From the NCBI RefSeq assembly GCF_024166365.1, contig NC_064821.1, positions 106,932,349 to 106,996,348 on the forward strand: a stretch of DNA of 64,000 bases, in the 5' to 3' direction. Origin of the DNA: Elephas maximus indicus. Taxonomy: Eukaryota > Chordata > Mammalia > Proboscidea > Elephantidae. A program made the translations under genes and the position numbers. The notes under the pieces were generated by a model. The model searched no databases. It worked only from the letters and a program-made list of their open reading frames with translations, and had not been told where the DNA came from. Every line of letters begins with the position of its first letter. The first letter of the stretch is position 1. Positions 54,245 through 64,000 of the stretch are shown here, one piece after another.

Positions 54245-56510
54245 TTTCTTTTTTTTTTAATTGTGCTTTAGGTGAAAGTTTACAGCTTGAGTTAATTTCT
54301 CATCCAAAAAGTTATACACATATTGTTTTGTGACATTAGTTGTGATCTCTGCAATGTAACAGCACACTCCACTTTTCCATCCCAGGTTCCCTGTGTCTGT
54401 TCAACCCATGCCTGTCCCTTCCTGCCTTCTCATCCTACCTCTGGACAGGAGCTGCCCATTTGGTCTCATGTATCTGATTGAACTAAGAAGCACACCCCTC
54501 ATGTGTATTATTTTTTGTTTTATAGTCCTGTCTAATCTTTGTCTGAAGAGTGGGCTTTGGGAATGGTTTTAGTTCTGGGTTAACAGAGCATCTGGGGGTC
54601 ATAGTTTCGGTGGTTCTTCCAGTCTCTGTCAGACCAGTAAGTCTTGTTTTTTTCCATGACTTTGAGTGCTGCTCTGCACTTGTCTCCTGCTCCTTCCAAG
54701 ACACTTCGTTGTGTTCCTTGTCAGGGAGGTCGTTGGTGGTAGCCAGGCACCATCTAGTTCTTCTGGTCTTAAGCTGATGTAGTCTCTGGTTTATGTGGAC
54801 CTTTAGTCTCTTAGGCTAAAATTTTCCTTGTGTCTTTGGTGTTTTTCATTCTCCTTTGCTCTGAGTGGGTTGAGACCAGTTGATGCCTCTTAGATGACTG
54901 CTTCCAAGCTTTTAAGACCCCAGACACCACTCATCAAAGTGGAATGCAGAACATTTTCTTAATAAACTTTGTTATGCCAGTTGACCTAGGTGTCCCCCAA
55001 AACTATGGTCCCTAGGTCCCAGCCCCAGCTATTCTGTCCCTTGAAGTGTTTGGATGTGTTCAGGAAACTTCTTAGCTTTTGCTTTGGTCCGGTTGTGCTG
55101 ACTTTCTCTGTATTGTGTGTTGTCCTTCCCTTCACTGAAGATAATCCTCGTCTGCTATCTAGTTAGTGAATTCCCCTTCTTCTCCCTTCTACCCTCGTAA
55201 CCATCAAAGAATGCTTTCTTCTGGTTTAAACCTTTTCTTGGTTTCTTATAATAGTGGTCTCATACAATATTTATCCATTTGTGACTGACTAATTTTACTC
55301 AGCATATATTTTTTGAATAGGTGAATTTTATTGCAATTTAAAAATATTACCCATAGGTCTTAGGAATCGTCTGGCCTTGTTTCCATAGCTAGACAACTCT
55401 TAGATTGTACTCATCAGCCTGTTGAATGGTTCCTTTTTCAGAGACATAGATACCATCCCCAAATTTTCAGATTTCCTTTTTTTTCTTTTTAAACTATTGT
55501 GGCTTGCTGAATTTGATACAAGTTCTGTGTTGTTTCCTTTAAGAATTAACTCATCTTTCTGGGCTTGAGATGCTGAATAAACAACACCTGGCCTCATCCA
55601 AATGCTGTGGATGTATTTTTCATCCAAGAAGTTTTGGATTTCAACAAGAGACCTACTCTGCTGAGTAATGACGTTGATGGGGAAGTGAGCATATGCAGAC
55701 CTCATCTTGTAACGAAAGCCCAATATAACACCCTTGAGCATGTTCTGTAGGTGACTTCAGATAGTGCAAAGTATAGCCAGTTCTTTCCTATTTCCCCACC
55801 ATTTGTCAAAGAGAAGCCTCTTTTTTTTCTTTGCGAGGAGACTGAGTTCTGTAATGATGTGATTGAAGTTCCTCTGCAAGGTTCCTCTGGGGCCCTTCAC
55901 AGTAACTGTGTGTCCCTTCAGGGTGATGTCGACATTTTCTGGAATGTCGACAGTCTGATTCCTGAGAATGGTCTTCATTCTCACAGTACATGTGGCAAAG
56001 AGAACAGCATGATATTTTTGAGGTTCATCCATGTTGTGTGTCTCAGTAATTTACTTTTTTCATTTTATTTCTACTGTTCCATTACATTTACACTCCATAA
56101 TTTGTTCATCTATTATTAGACATTTGGGGTTTTCTTGTTTGGAGCTTTTATAAAGATGTTTTGCACATTGACACACAGACCTTTTTGTGGGCATATATTT
56201 TTATTTCTCTTGGATAAGTATTTAGGAGTGAAATTGCTGGGTTATATAGTAAGTGCATTTTAACTTTATAAGAAACAATTTTCTAAAGTGGTGTGTTGTT
56301 TTACATTCATATTAGCAATCTCTGAGAGTTCCAATTGCATCATTACCAACACTTAGCATTGTCTATTTTGGTTTTCAAATTTTAGCCGTTTCAGTGGGTA
56401 TGTAGTGAAAGCTCATTGTGGTTTTAATTTGAGTTTCCCTGAGTGGGATCTTTTGATGAAGAATGTGCTTGAGGTTTTGCTTAATTTTTCTGCAGGACTT
56501 GATATGCATA
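54245..56510 (-). mobile_element. L1 3' portion, antisense, split by an RPL9 pseudogene
   Basis: Left arm 54,245-55,300: T-rich end, 'gtgctttaggtgaaagttta' and L1 3' UTR to 'gactgactaattttactc'. Right arm about 56,021-56,510: 'ggttcatccatgttgtgtgt', then old ORF2 C-terminal text. The sequence is continuous in L1 if the RPL9 insert is removed. Confidence 0.82.
55314..56005 (-). pseudogene. RPL9P: RPL9 processed pseudogene
   Basis: The minus strand has a start at 55,979 or so ([20 protein letters not shown]) and continues as ribosomal protein L9 without introns. It begins with a short RPL9-like 5' leader and ends in an A-rich stretch. A TGA replaces a Cys codon at 55,759-55,757, and a frameshift near 55,500 (after VSNSA) throws the C-terminus out of frame. 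It is flanked by imperfect repeats AGCATATATTTTT (55,301) and AGCATGATATTTTT (56,007). RPL9 is a 60S ribosomal protein; this copy cannot make it. Confidence 0.95.
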
Positions 56511-56556
56511 TACACTAATGGAAATTAATCTCTTATATTTTTAAACTTTTGTTTAG

Positions 56557-56613
56557 GTTTCTTTAAAAGTGATTGAAGAGAATAACTCAAAATGCCAGAA
56601 AATCCTGCCCCAG
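56557..56613 (+). CDS. PATJ: PATJ exon 2: start codon exon
   Basis: Acceptor TTTTGTTTAG| at 56,556 and donor CAG|GTACAA after 56,613. The start codon ATG is at 56,592, with an in-frame TAA at 56,583-56,585 just upstream, so translation cannot begin further 5' in this exon. It encodes MPENPAP plus one base of codon 8. I recognise the N-terminus of PATJ (INADL), the PALS1-associated tight-junction scaffold. The first 35 bases are 5' UTR. Confidence 0.93.
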
Positions 56614-56721
56614 GTACAATAGATGTATAATTCTATCATCGTAGAGTAATTTATTAATGACACAAGAATGGAATATAAGATGGGACTTATATTTTATTCT
56701 GATTATTCCTCTTCAACCAAG
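56614..56721 (+). other. PATJ: PATJ intron 2
   Basis: A 108-bp GT-AG intron, phase 1, between GTACAATAG and TTCAACCAAG. It is very short and holds nothing else. Confidence 0.9.
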
Positions 56722-56888
56722 ATAAAATCCAGGTCCTGCAGGTTCTCGAGCGTCTGAAAATGAAATTGCAGGAGAAGGGTGACACGTCACAGAATGAGAA
56801 GCTGTCTACATTTTATGAGACTCTAAGGAGTCCTCTCTTCAACCAGATACTCACACTTCAGCAGTCCATCAAGCAACTGAAGGGGCAA
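56722..56888 (+). CDS. PATJ: PATJ exon 3: L27 domain
   Basis: Completes Asp8 and encodes residues 9-63 ([20 protein letters not shown] ... SIKQLKGQ). This is the L27 domain, a small helical module that binds the N-terminal L27 of PALS1 and so joins PATJ to the Crumbs complex at tight junctions. Hydrophobic heptad-like positions (V, L, L, M, L) are visible in helix 1 and a Leu/Ile-rich last helix ([10 protein letters not shown]). Donor CAA|GTAAGT is strong. Phase 0 at the 3' side. Confidence 0.96.
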
Positions 56889-58064
56889 GTAAGTTGCTCT
56901 TCAGAGTTTTGCACATTGATTTATTCCAAGGAAGAAACAAAGATAAAAGGAGATTGAGACAGAGGCAAATTGTCTTTAAGTACTCTTAGTTCAGCAAAGA
57001 GAGCAGATTGAGACTTATGACCTGCAGATAGCATTGGCATAGCTAGTTTAAAAATGGTGATACTAATATGTTTTGTGTTTGGCTTTGGAATACAGTTTTT
57101 GTACTTATTTAAGTATGGAAAGGTAGAAGCTTTGAAAATTCTCAGTGTTTCCTTAAAATTTATAAAACAGTGCTTAGCTTAACTATATTTTCTTCATAAA
57201 ATCAAGAAGAAATGGTCATACCCTTATAGCACGTTATTTTTTCCTCTGTTAGTAATTATCAAGTATTTATCGTTTTGCATCATGACTATTCTAAGCTCTT
57301 GGTAAGCAGCGTACCTGGTGTTTTAATATTTATCAGCATTTCCTCCACTACATGAAGCATAGTGCCTGGACTTCAATAGGCTCTTAATGCATAGTTGTTG
57401 AATTAAATGACACATAGCATCTCTACTTGCAAATCATTAGTTTAGTTCTCATGGGCGCTGTGTTTTGGGGTCAAAAATGGATGGCAAATTGGTTTTAAAA
57501 TAATGTATCCTGGAAACCAAGCTTGAATAATAGCTATTTTCTTTATATATTAACTTCGGGCAGAATCAAAATTTGGGAAAAAATGTTTTTACTGATAAGC
57601 CAAAATTCCTGCTCCATAAGTATTTAATGAGTAATTTGTTCACAACTAATTTAGGATTAAATGCTGCACATATATCTTTCTGTCAATTTCTTTTTTTAGA
57701 CCAAAATTTAGTACCGTGATTTTAAGAATGTGTTCCATATTGCAACAGTGAATGCTGTTGGTAGCAATTGAAATTGAGAAAGATCAGTGCAACTCTATCA
57801 CTATTATTAGAGTAACCCCTCCAGCATAATGACAATCCATTATATTTTACAGTTTCCAGTTTTTATGTACATGATCATATTTCATCCATATAAAATCCTT
57901 GTACCCAGTAGATGTTGATTTTTCTTTCAGGTTCTGGTGACATTTGTTTTTAATGTTACCTTTATATTCAACTGTGTGTTGACAGTTATCAGCCAAATGA
58001 TAATTAAAAAATTAACCTCTTTTCTCTTGTTCTCCGTAATTACATGATTCTCCTTTTGTACTAA

Positions 58065-58258
58065 TGTTTCTGCCACTCACTTGCTATGTAATCATGAGTA
58101 GGTTACCTAAAATCCATGTGCCTCAGTTTTCACATTCACAAAATAGGAGAAGAGTATTTCATAGGTCTGGGCAAGGATTAAATGAGATAATACAAGAAAG
58201 AACCTTGGCATAGTGCCTGGCTCATAGCAAGCACTCAGTAAATACTGTTAATTGTTGT
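58065..58258 (+). repeat. MIR
   Basis: 'ccactcacttgctatgtaat', 'cctcagttttcacattcac', 'ggattaaatgagataatac' and 'gtgcctggctcatagcaagc' follow MIR in the plus direction. Confidence 0.85.
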
Positions 58259-58424
58259 CATATACTACCTGTGTATGTTTTGTGGCTCTACACTTGAAAA
58301 TGTATGGATAAATGCAAAAGAACTCAGTGTCTTACATTCATGTTTATATGTCTGGACATATATGTCTATGAAGTATATTGAGATACTATCTCTAAAAGTA
58401 TCTCTACATATTAATTTGGGGTAG

Positions 58425-58626
58425 CAGTAGTTTTGTGTGCCCTTGAGTTGATTCCGACTCATAGCGACCCTATATGACAGGGTAGAACTGCCTCATAGGG
58501 TTTCTTAGTCTGTAATCCTTATGGGAACAGATCTCCAGGTCTTTTCTCCTGCAGAGCCACTGGAGGGTTTGAACCACCCACCTTAAGCAGCTGAGTGCTT
58601 AATCAGTGCTCCACCAGGGCTGCTTG
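58425..58626 (-). repeat. AfroSINE, long subfamily
   Basis: Minus-strand copy, 'cccttgagttgattccgact' to 'gtgctccaccagggctgc'. It lies in PATJ intron 3, about 220 bp before exon 4. Confidence 0.9.
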
Positions 58627-58846
58627 GGGCTGTAGTAGAAGGCAGGAAACGAACAAATTTTAAGCTACCAAACATTTTGTTTAAACACACAGATTCATAT
58701 ATTTGTATCTTATTTCTTCCACATGTGGATCTTTAACATGCAAATTACACATGTAATAGGAAAAATATAGTATTTAATAAATAGAAATATTAAGCTTTTC
58801 TATATGTTTCTGTTGATGATTCTCTTTATGTTTTTCTCTCCAACAG

Positions 58847-59041
58847 CTCAGTCATATACCCTCAGATTGTTCAGCCAACTTTGATTTTTCTAGAAAAGGG
58901 TTACTGGTGTTTACAGATGGTTCCATTACTAATGGGAATGCCCACAGGCCCTCGAATAACTTAGCTGTATCTGGGTTATTTCCTTGGACCCCTAAGCTGG
59001 GAAATGAAGACTTCAACTCAATTATTCAACAGATGGCTCAG
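58847..59041 (+). CDS. PATJ: PATJ exon 4: linker between L27 and PDZ1
   Basis: Acceptor TCTCTCCAACAG| and donor CAG|GTAAAG. It encodes 65 residues (64-128), [20 protein letters not shown] ... [13 protein letters not shown]. This is the low-complexity linker between L27 and PDZ1 in PATJ. It is rich in Ser, Asn and Pro and carries no catalytic motif. Phase 0 at both ends, so the exon could be skipped without breaking the frame. Confidence 0.95.
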
Positions 59042-60513
59042 GTAAAGTTATATCTTGTCATAGGAATATTTAGCTTCATTTCTCTTGTTATAGGTTAAAA
59101 AAGAAACCCATACTTCTTTGCCTTAAAATGTATTACTATGTGTTTTGTTTGCTTGTGTTTTTATATTGTTAGGAATTAATGCTATTTTCTAACCTGTGTG
59201 TTGGAAATTTATTGGCTTAAAATTAAAGAAAGCGTCCGTGTTCATGGCAAGGAGAGTTTTTTGATGACGATTCCAATTTGAAACACGTCTGCACTTGTAA
59301 TGAAGGAGGTTCTTACTGGTTTCGATCACTGGAGGAAAATTGTATATAATTTCTCTACCAGAAGCGATGAAACTGTTGAAACTATTTTTAATTTTACATC
59401 AAAATAAAATTAATGAGAGCCAGGCTTAATATGGAGCCCCTGGTCATGCAGTGGTTATAGCTAGGCTGCTAACCAAAAGGTCGGCAGTTCAAATCCACCA
59501 GCTGCTTCTTGGAAACCCTATGGGGCAGTTCTACTCTGCCTGTAGGATCGCTATGAGTTGGAATCGACTCAGTGGCAACAGGTTTGGTTTTGTTTGGTTT
59601 TAGGCCTAATAAAAATTGGGAAATCTAGGGAGACATTTGAAAGGGTAATTCAGTTTTATCCCTCATACCTATTAAAAATTAAATAATAGGCAATTGAATT
59701 TTTGGATATGTCAGTTTTTTGTTTGTTCAGCTTACCTTCAAATATGTGCCTTTAAAAATGAAGCTTGAGTTCTAAAGTGAAAAGAACCCATTTAAAGTGA
59801 TAGTTAAATAATGTTCTGTACCTAATTCTTTTTTAGATTTTGTAACTCTATCCCCTTCATTTGATTCTCTAATAGTTATTTTTATGTGATGCATTTGTTA
59901 GTTGACTACTTTTATGAAGTTCTCCTGTTATAAATGCAATTATTAACAAAAGCAATAAAATACCTGGTAGTCATAGCTAGAACTGATTGGTGGCCTTTTC
60001 CATAGTCTTTTGAATTGACCTAGTAAAAAGGAATATTAATTCATCACAATAGAATTAAAAACAGAATGCTAAAAAGCATAGCTGATTTCGGACTTAACAT
60101 ATTTTTGATACATCCAATTTGCTTTCCTCACTTAGAAATGTATTTTGCATCAGAAGAATTTAGGAAAATGTGGTATAAAAGATAATTTAGAATATACAGT
60201 GAGAAAGAGCATTTTTCTCAGCAGTTTTCATCTATCTTGGGGTTTATCTCATAATGTGAATGAAGTGCTAAAATACCTCGCTGATTCCCTGAGGTTGCAA
60301 AGCGCTACACATTTCCTCTAATGTTCTACTGAAAATAATCAAGTCTGAGGGTTTCCAGAAATAATTTATTACTGAAATGCTGGCTTTATTTGGTTTTATA
60401 GAGATGACTTCGGAGAAGCTGTTTTTTGTGCTTAAGCAGTTTGAGCTCAGTGGAAAGGGTATGTTGGTTAAATATACTACATTGACTCTTTTTTTTTTAA
60501 CCTCCTTCACTAG
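59042..60513 (+). other. PATJ: PATJ intron 4
   Basis: About 1.47 kb, phase 0, GT-AG. An AfroSINE is at 59,432-59,601. I see no other gene. The read-through of exon 4 stops within 60 bases. Confidence 0.88.
59432..59601 (+). repeat. AfroSINE
   Basis: Plus-strand copy, 'ggagcccctggtcatgcagt' to 'ggcaacaggtttggttttg'. Imperfect flanking repeats AGGCTTAATA and AGGCCTAATA lie at 59,423 and 59,603. Confidence 0.93.
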
Positions 60514-60653
60514 GGCCGACAAATTGAATATATAGATATAGAACGGCCTTCAACTGGAGGCCTTGGATTCAGTGTGGTGGCCCTTCGAAGTCAAAATCTG
60601 GGAGAAGTTGATATCTTCGTGAAGGAAGTACAGCCAGGGAGTGTAGCAGACAG
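60514..60653 (+). CDS. PATJ: PATJ exon 5: N-terminal half of PDZ1
   Basis: Acceptor CCTTCACTAG| and donor CAG|GTGAGG, phase 2. It encodes residues 129-174 ([20 protein letters not shown] ... VQPGSVAD) plus two bases of Arg175. The PDZ carboxylate-binding loop GLGF is at residues 144-147, and the start of helix A (GSVADR) ends the exon. PDZ1 is the first of about ten PDZ domains in PATJ, which bind C-terminal tails of junction proteins. The rest of PDZ1 lies outside the window. Confidence 0.96.
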
Positions 60654-60809
60654 GTGAGGAAGGTGTTCGTTTTGCTTTTTGGTAATTTTTTTTTGGTGAC
60701 AATTCTGAAAAGATTATTATAAAGAGGATAAGAAACTGGTAGAAAAAACAATAACAGCTAGCACTGACTTAAGCTCTTCCTATGCATTTGTCAGGCCTTT
60801 TGCATACGT

Positions 60810-61020
60810 TCAAAAGAAGCCCTGGTGCTTGGCTGCTAACTCAAAGGTTGGTAATTTGAACCCACCAGTTGCTCTGCGGGAGAAAGATGTGGCAGTCTGT
60901 TTTCAAAAAGATTTCCTGCCTTGGAAACCCTATGGGGCAGTTTTACTCAGTCCTATTTTTTTATAGGGTCTCTATAAGTTGAAATTGACTCCACGGCAGT
61001 GGATTTTTTTTTTTTTTTTT
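60810..61020 (+). repeat. AfroSINE, long subfamily
   Basis: Plus-strand copy, 'agaagccctggtgcttggct' to a T-rich tail at 61,005-61,020. It lies 160 bp after exon 5. Confidence 0.9.
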
Positions 61021-61054
61021 CCATATGCTCATGCATATACTTTTGACAGTAGTC

Positions 61055-61195
61055 CAGTTTTATAGATAAGAAAGCTGAGCTTCAGAGAGGTTCAGTAGTT
61101 TACCTATAATCACACAACTGATAATGCTGGAACCATGTGATTCTAAGACAGTCTGACTGCAAAGGTATTGCTCTTTCCGCTCCACTCCACTCTCA
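61055..61195 (-). repeat. MIR
   Basis: 'agataagaaagctgagcttc', 'gaggttcagtagtttacc' and 'cacacaactgataatgctgg' follow the complement of MIR. Confidence 0.75.
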
Positions 61196-62009
61196 TTTGA
61201 ACATGATATTTTAGCTGTGGCCTGATCAATATAATGTGAGTATTAAAATACTAATTCTGCATCATATATGAATTATTAAATTTATGATTATAATGATGTT
61301 TTGGTGATCATATTAAACTATTGATTTATTAAGATTATTGTCAATTAAAAGGTCCCTTAATTCTATGGTATCCCCCATGTTGCACTTGTGCTTTCATTTT
61401 ATTTTTTAAGGGTGTAGTATAAATAAGCCTTACATTTTGCGTCTATTTGATTTCAGGTCTTTGGTTTATTACTCATTTAATAAACACTCTATTCAGTATA
61501 TTATTACTGCACGTTAGAATAATAGCAACAGTGGCAGCATACTATAATTAAAAATTCTCAATCGATAATCGATATTTGAATTCATGTTCTCCACTCACAG
61601 GGGATCAGCAGTCCCCCATACTCAAAATTCAGAAATAATAAGTTGCCATGACTTTGCATCTTGATTTTGCTATCTAATGTAGCATTTCTTAAAGTATTTT
61701 CTGTGGAACCATAACAGTGGTCAGATATATTTGAGAAACTCTACCCTGTTCTGTTCTTGGAGATTGGGTGTACATAGTTAGGGAGACTGTATACTTTGTT
61801 ATCCAAATTGTGACTGTTTTGGGAGTGCAAGGGAGTGCTATTAATAATAACACTGAGATGGCAGGTATAAACTAGAGCTATTCTGGCAAACTTAGGTAAT
61901 TCTGGATAAGCCTGGACTTACAATCAGCTTGACAGCTTAATTAAGGTGATGAAGTCCCTTAATAAAAACCCTATTTAACTTTGGCCTAACTCTTTAAAAA
62001 GAATTTTTT

Positions 62010-62275
62010 TTTAAACTTTCCAAAATTGTTATTGAGATATTATTCACACAACATAAGTGTCACCATTTTAAAATGTACATTTCAGTGATTTTTGGTATAT
62101 ACATAATGTTGTACAACTGTCCCCACTATGTAATTCCAGAACATTTCCATCACCCCTCTAAAAAAATTTCACACCTATTAGCTCTTATTCCTCTTCCCTC
62201 CCCCTAGTTCCTGACAACCATGAATCTACTTTCTGTCTCTATGGCCCAACTTTTAATATGGAGCCTTTTTTTTAA
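62010..62275 (-). repeat. Old L1 3' end fragment, antisense
   Basis: 'ttgttattgagatattattc', 'atgtacatttcagtgatttt' and 'gtacaactgtccccactatg' follow the antisense 3' end of an old mammalian L1. Confidence 0.75.
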
Positions 62276-62774
62276 ATAGTACTTATTAAGGTCCTTGGAA
62301 TACCTTGGGGAATACTGATTTAATATATTTATTATCCTTCCCAGCTTTTTGGTATCTATAAATTTGATGTTTACATACATTAATACATTGATAAAAAATC
62401 GACAGCATTCTATGGGATGGGAGTTGATTCTCCATTCTAAGTTGACTGTCCAATACTATACCTTTAGATGCCTTTGTCACTAATCCATCCAATTGCCCCT
62501 GCATCCAGCATTTACCTCTTGATTCTTTTATCAGGTTATTATGAAGAACTTTACCAAATAATTTGTTGGCATATTGCCATCCAATATGTCAATAATATTT
62601 CCCTGGTCTTCCGTGTATGAAGTTGAATATATGCAACCTCTAGTCTCAAGGACACAGAGATAGAACCAACACCTGAGAGACAGTGTTATTTGGAGTAAGG
62701 AATCTGTTATTAGAAGGGAAAGACTTGCGGGTTCATTAGGCAAAGAAGTCCTGTTGATTGGGTTTGAATGTTGG

Positions 62775-62945
62775 TTCTCTAGCTGTGTGACCTTGGTCAA
62801 GTTACTTAATCCTGCTAAATCTTAGTTTCGTGATCTATAAAATGACAATATTATGATGAGATGCAGTTGAAATAATATTAATAAATCCCATAGCGGAGTG
62901 CCAAACCCATAATAAAGGCTCAAAATGTATTTGCTATTCTTACTC
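62775..62945 (+). repeat. MIR
   Basis: 'tagctgtgtgaccttggtca', 'agttacttaatcctgctaaa' and 'ataaaggctcaaaatgtatt' follow MIR in the plus direction. Confidence 0.82.
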
Positions 62946-64000
62946 TACTGGCAACATAAAAAATAACATGATATATACAATACATATTTAGTACACTGTG
63001 TATGTCTTCCTACTTTTCCTCCCATTTAATCGAGTACGAGTTTGTTGCGGGCATGGCTGATGACTTAAACACATTTTCATTCCCCATGGTACTCAATACT
63101 CTGCAGAGCATATAGTAAGTAATTGCTTAGTAGTTTTTGCTGAATGAATGGTAAGTGGGTGGGCTATCATTCATATGGTTATTGGGATTTTGGATATTCA
63201 AAGAACAAACTATGCATGCCTATGTATTTTATTTGAACTTTTACTTTCAGTATGTTGTAGAAACTATCCTCCAGCCCACCCACTCCCCTCCCCCACAAAA
63301 AACAAACGGTAATGCAATAGGTGGATGAGACTAAGAACCTGAAAAAAATTCTATAGGTGACATTTTTAATATTCTTTTTCAAAATACAGTGGAAAAAATA
63401 TAACTACATAACAACTGATACATCTAATATGGGTCAGAGATGAGGGGGAAGTCATGGGAAGCATATAATATGTTGTAATGTAGGAAAATTTAAAATGTAA
63501 ATTTTCTAAATAAAAACAACAAAAAAGTAGTTATATTTTTGTTAAATGAATAAAGAAAAAGACTCCAGAAATGTACCTATATAGCTTTTTTGTGGCAATC
63601 TTGAAAATATGACTTGTAAAAACGGCTTACCAAACTTAAGAAACACAAATGCTTGAAATATTTTATTTTATTGCTTTTAGTAGTTAATAGCTTTATATTT
63701 TATTATGCTCTCCATTAAGCTTTATTTTTGAAGAGGCACGAAATGGAAGCCTGTGGGAGAGTGGCCTATATCTTGAATTAGATGTTGTTCCATATTATGC
63801 TGTTGTGCATCAGCTGGAGGAAGTTGGCAAGTGGAAGCATTGAGAAAAGCTGGTAGAGATTTTACAGGATAGGAGGAATATGCCATAAACAAAGTACTTA
63901 GAAACGTGCTTGGAACCTTTCACAGCATCAGGAGTATTGCATCTTTATCCATCCATCCACTCATTTACTTAACAAATATGCTATGTGTTGGATATAAATT

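Larger units (their letters stand above)
44266..56556 (+). other. PATJ: PATJ intron 1 (untranslated region intron)
   Basis: Runs from the assumed donor to the acceptor TTTTGTTTAG|GTTTC at 56,556. It holds the repeats and the RPL9 pseudogene listed separately. The stretches 46,053-47,045, 47,376-47,917, 48,405-49,411, 50,223-51,011, 52,267-52,732 and 52,946-53,429 show nothing I recognise beyond small repeat traces. Confidence 0.7.
56889..58846 (+). other. PATJ: PATJ intron 3
   Basis: Phase 0 GT-AG intron of about 1.96 kb. It contains a MIR (58,065-58,258) and an AfroSINE (58,425-58,626). The rest is AT-rich, and I see no further gene in it. Confidence 0.88.
60654..64000 (+). other. PATJ: PATJ intron 5 (partial)
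   Basis: Follows GTGAGG. The expected next coding text (second half of PDZ1) was not found to the window end. Contents are an AfroSINE, MIRs and an old L1 end. The parts 61,196-62,009, 62,276-62,774 and 62,946-64,000 show no gene I recognise; 63,730-63,840 is slightly less AT-rich but has no splice-bounded exon I can defend. Confidence 0.85.

Noticed and set aside
56760..56957. Independent 65-codon gene starting MKLQEKGD
   Set aside because: It is PATJ exon 3 read past its GTAAGT donor.
1..64000. Search for CRISPR arrays, phage, defence or toxin systems
   Set aside because: The window is mammalian. The regular repeats present are SINEs, microsatellites and L1 leader units, none with spacer-repeat layout.

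Overview
The window is mammalian nuclear DNA, almost certainly from an afrotherian and probably a paenungulate such as an elephant. The main reason is about 40 copies of a tRNA-derived SINE of the AfroSINE type, whose core reads 'cctatagggtcgctatgagt' or its complement. An RTE/BovB-like LINE with a matching 3' tail and large L1 elements support this. There is no operon logic and no bacterial or phage gene. I recognise two protein-coding genes, both from their exons: TM2D1 on the minus strand and PATJ (INADL) on the plus strand, arranged head to head.

Positions 1-11,042 hold the 5' part of TM2D1, read right to left. Exon 1 (11,042-10,876) lies in a GC-rich promoter and exon 2 is at 8,976-8,903. 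The intron between them has every hallmark of a minor-spliceosome (U12-type) AT-AC intron: an ATATCCT donor, a TTTCCTTAAC branch site and an AC acceptor. Using it is the only way I found to give a protein that reads across the junction. Everything left of 8,903 is intron 2, filled with SINEs, an L1 3' end, a mariner/pogo-like MITE and a MaLR-like solo LTR.

Positions 11,043 to about 44,000 are intergenic and repeat-dominated. From 13.8 to 31.8 kb there is one old antisense L1 broken open by a nearly full-length younger L1, which itself carries a third insertion. Another truncated L1 and two same-site SINEs sit further right in the old L1. Next come an RTE LINE fragment with a readable reverse-transcriptase segment (32.2-33.1 kb) and a degenerate endogenous retrovirus (34.7-40.6 kb) with two LTRs, a polypurine tract, gag remnants and a weak env remnant. 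A second MaLR-like LTR lies at 13.2-13.7 kb and a third touches the 3' LTR of the provirus.

Positions 44,000-45,000 form a CpG island that should be the PATJ promoter. PATJ then runs to the right: exon 2 carries the start codon (56,557-56,613), exon 3 encodes the L27 domain (56,722-56,888), exon 4 the linker (58,847-59,041) and exon 5 the first half of PDZ1 (60,514-60,653). The rest of PDZ1 is beyond the window. A broken RPL9 processed pseudogene sits inside an antisense L1 in PATJ intron 1. TM2D1 is a small two-pass membrane protein and PATJ a polarity scaffold; their adjacency is conserved synteny as I recall it from human chromosome 1, not a sign of a shared pathway.
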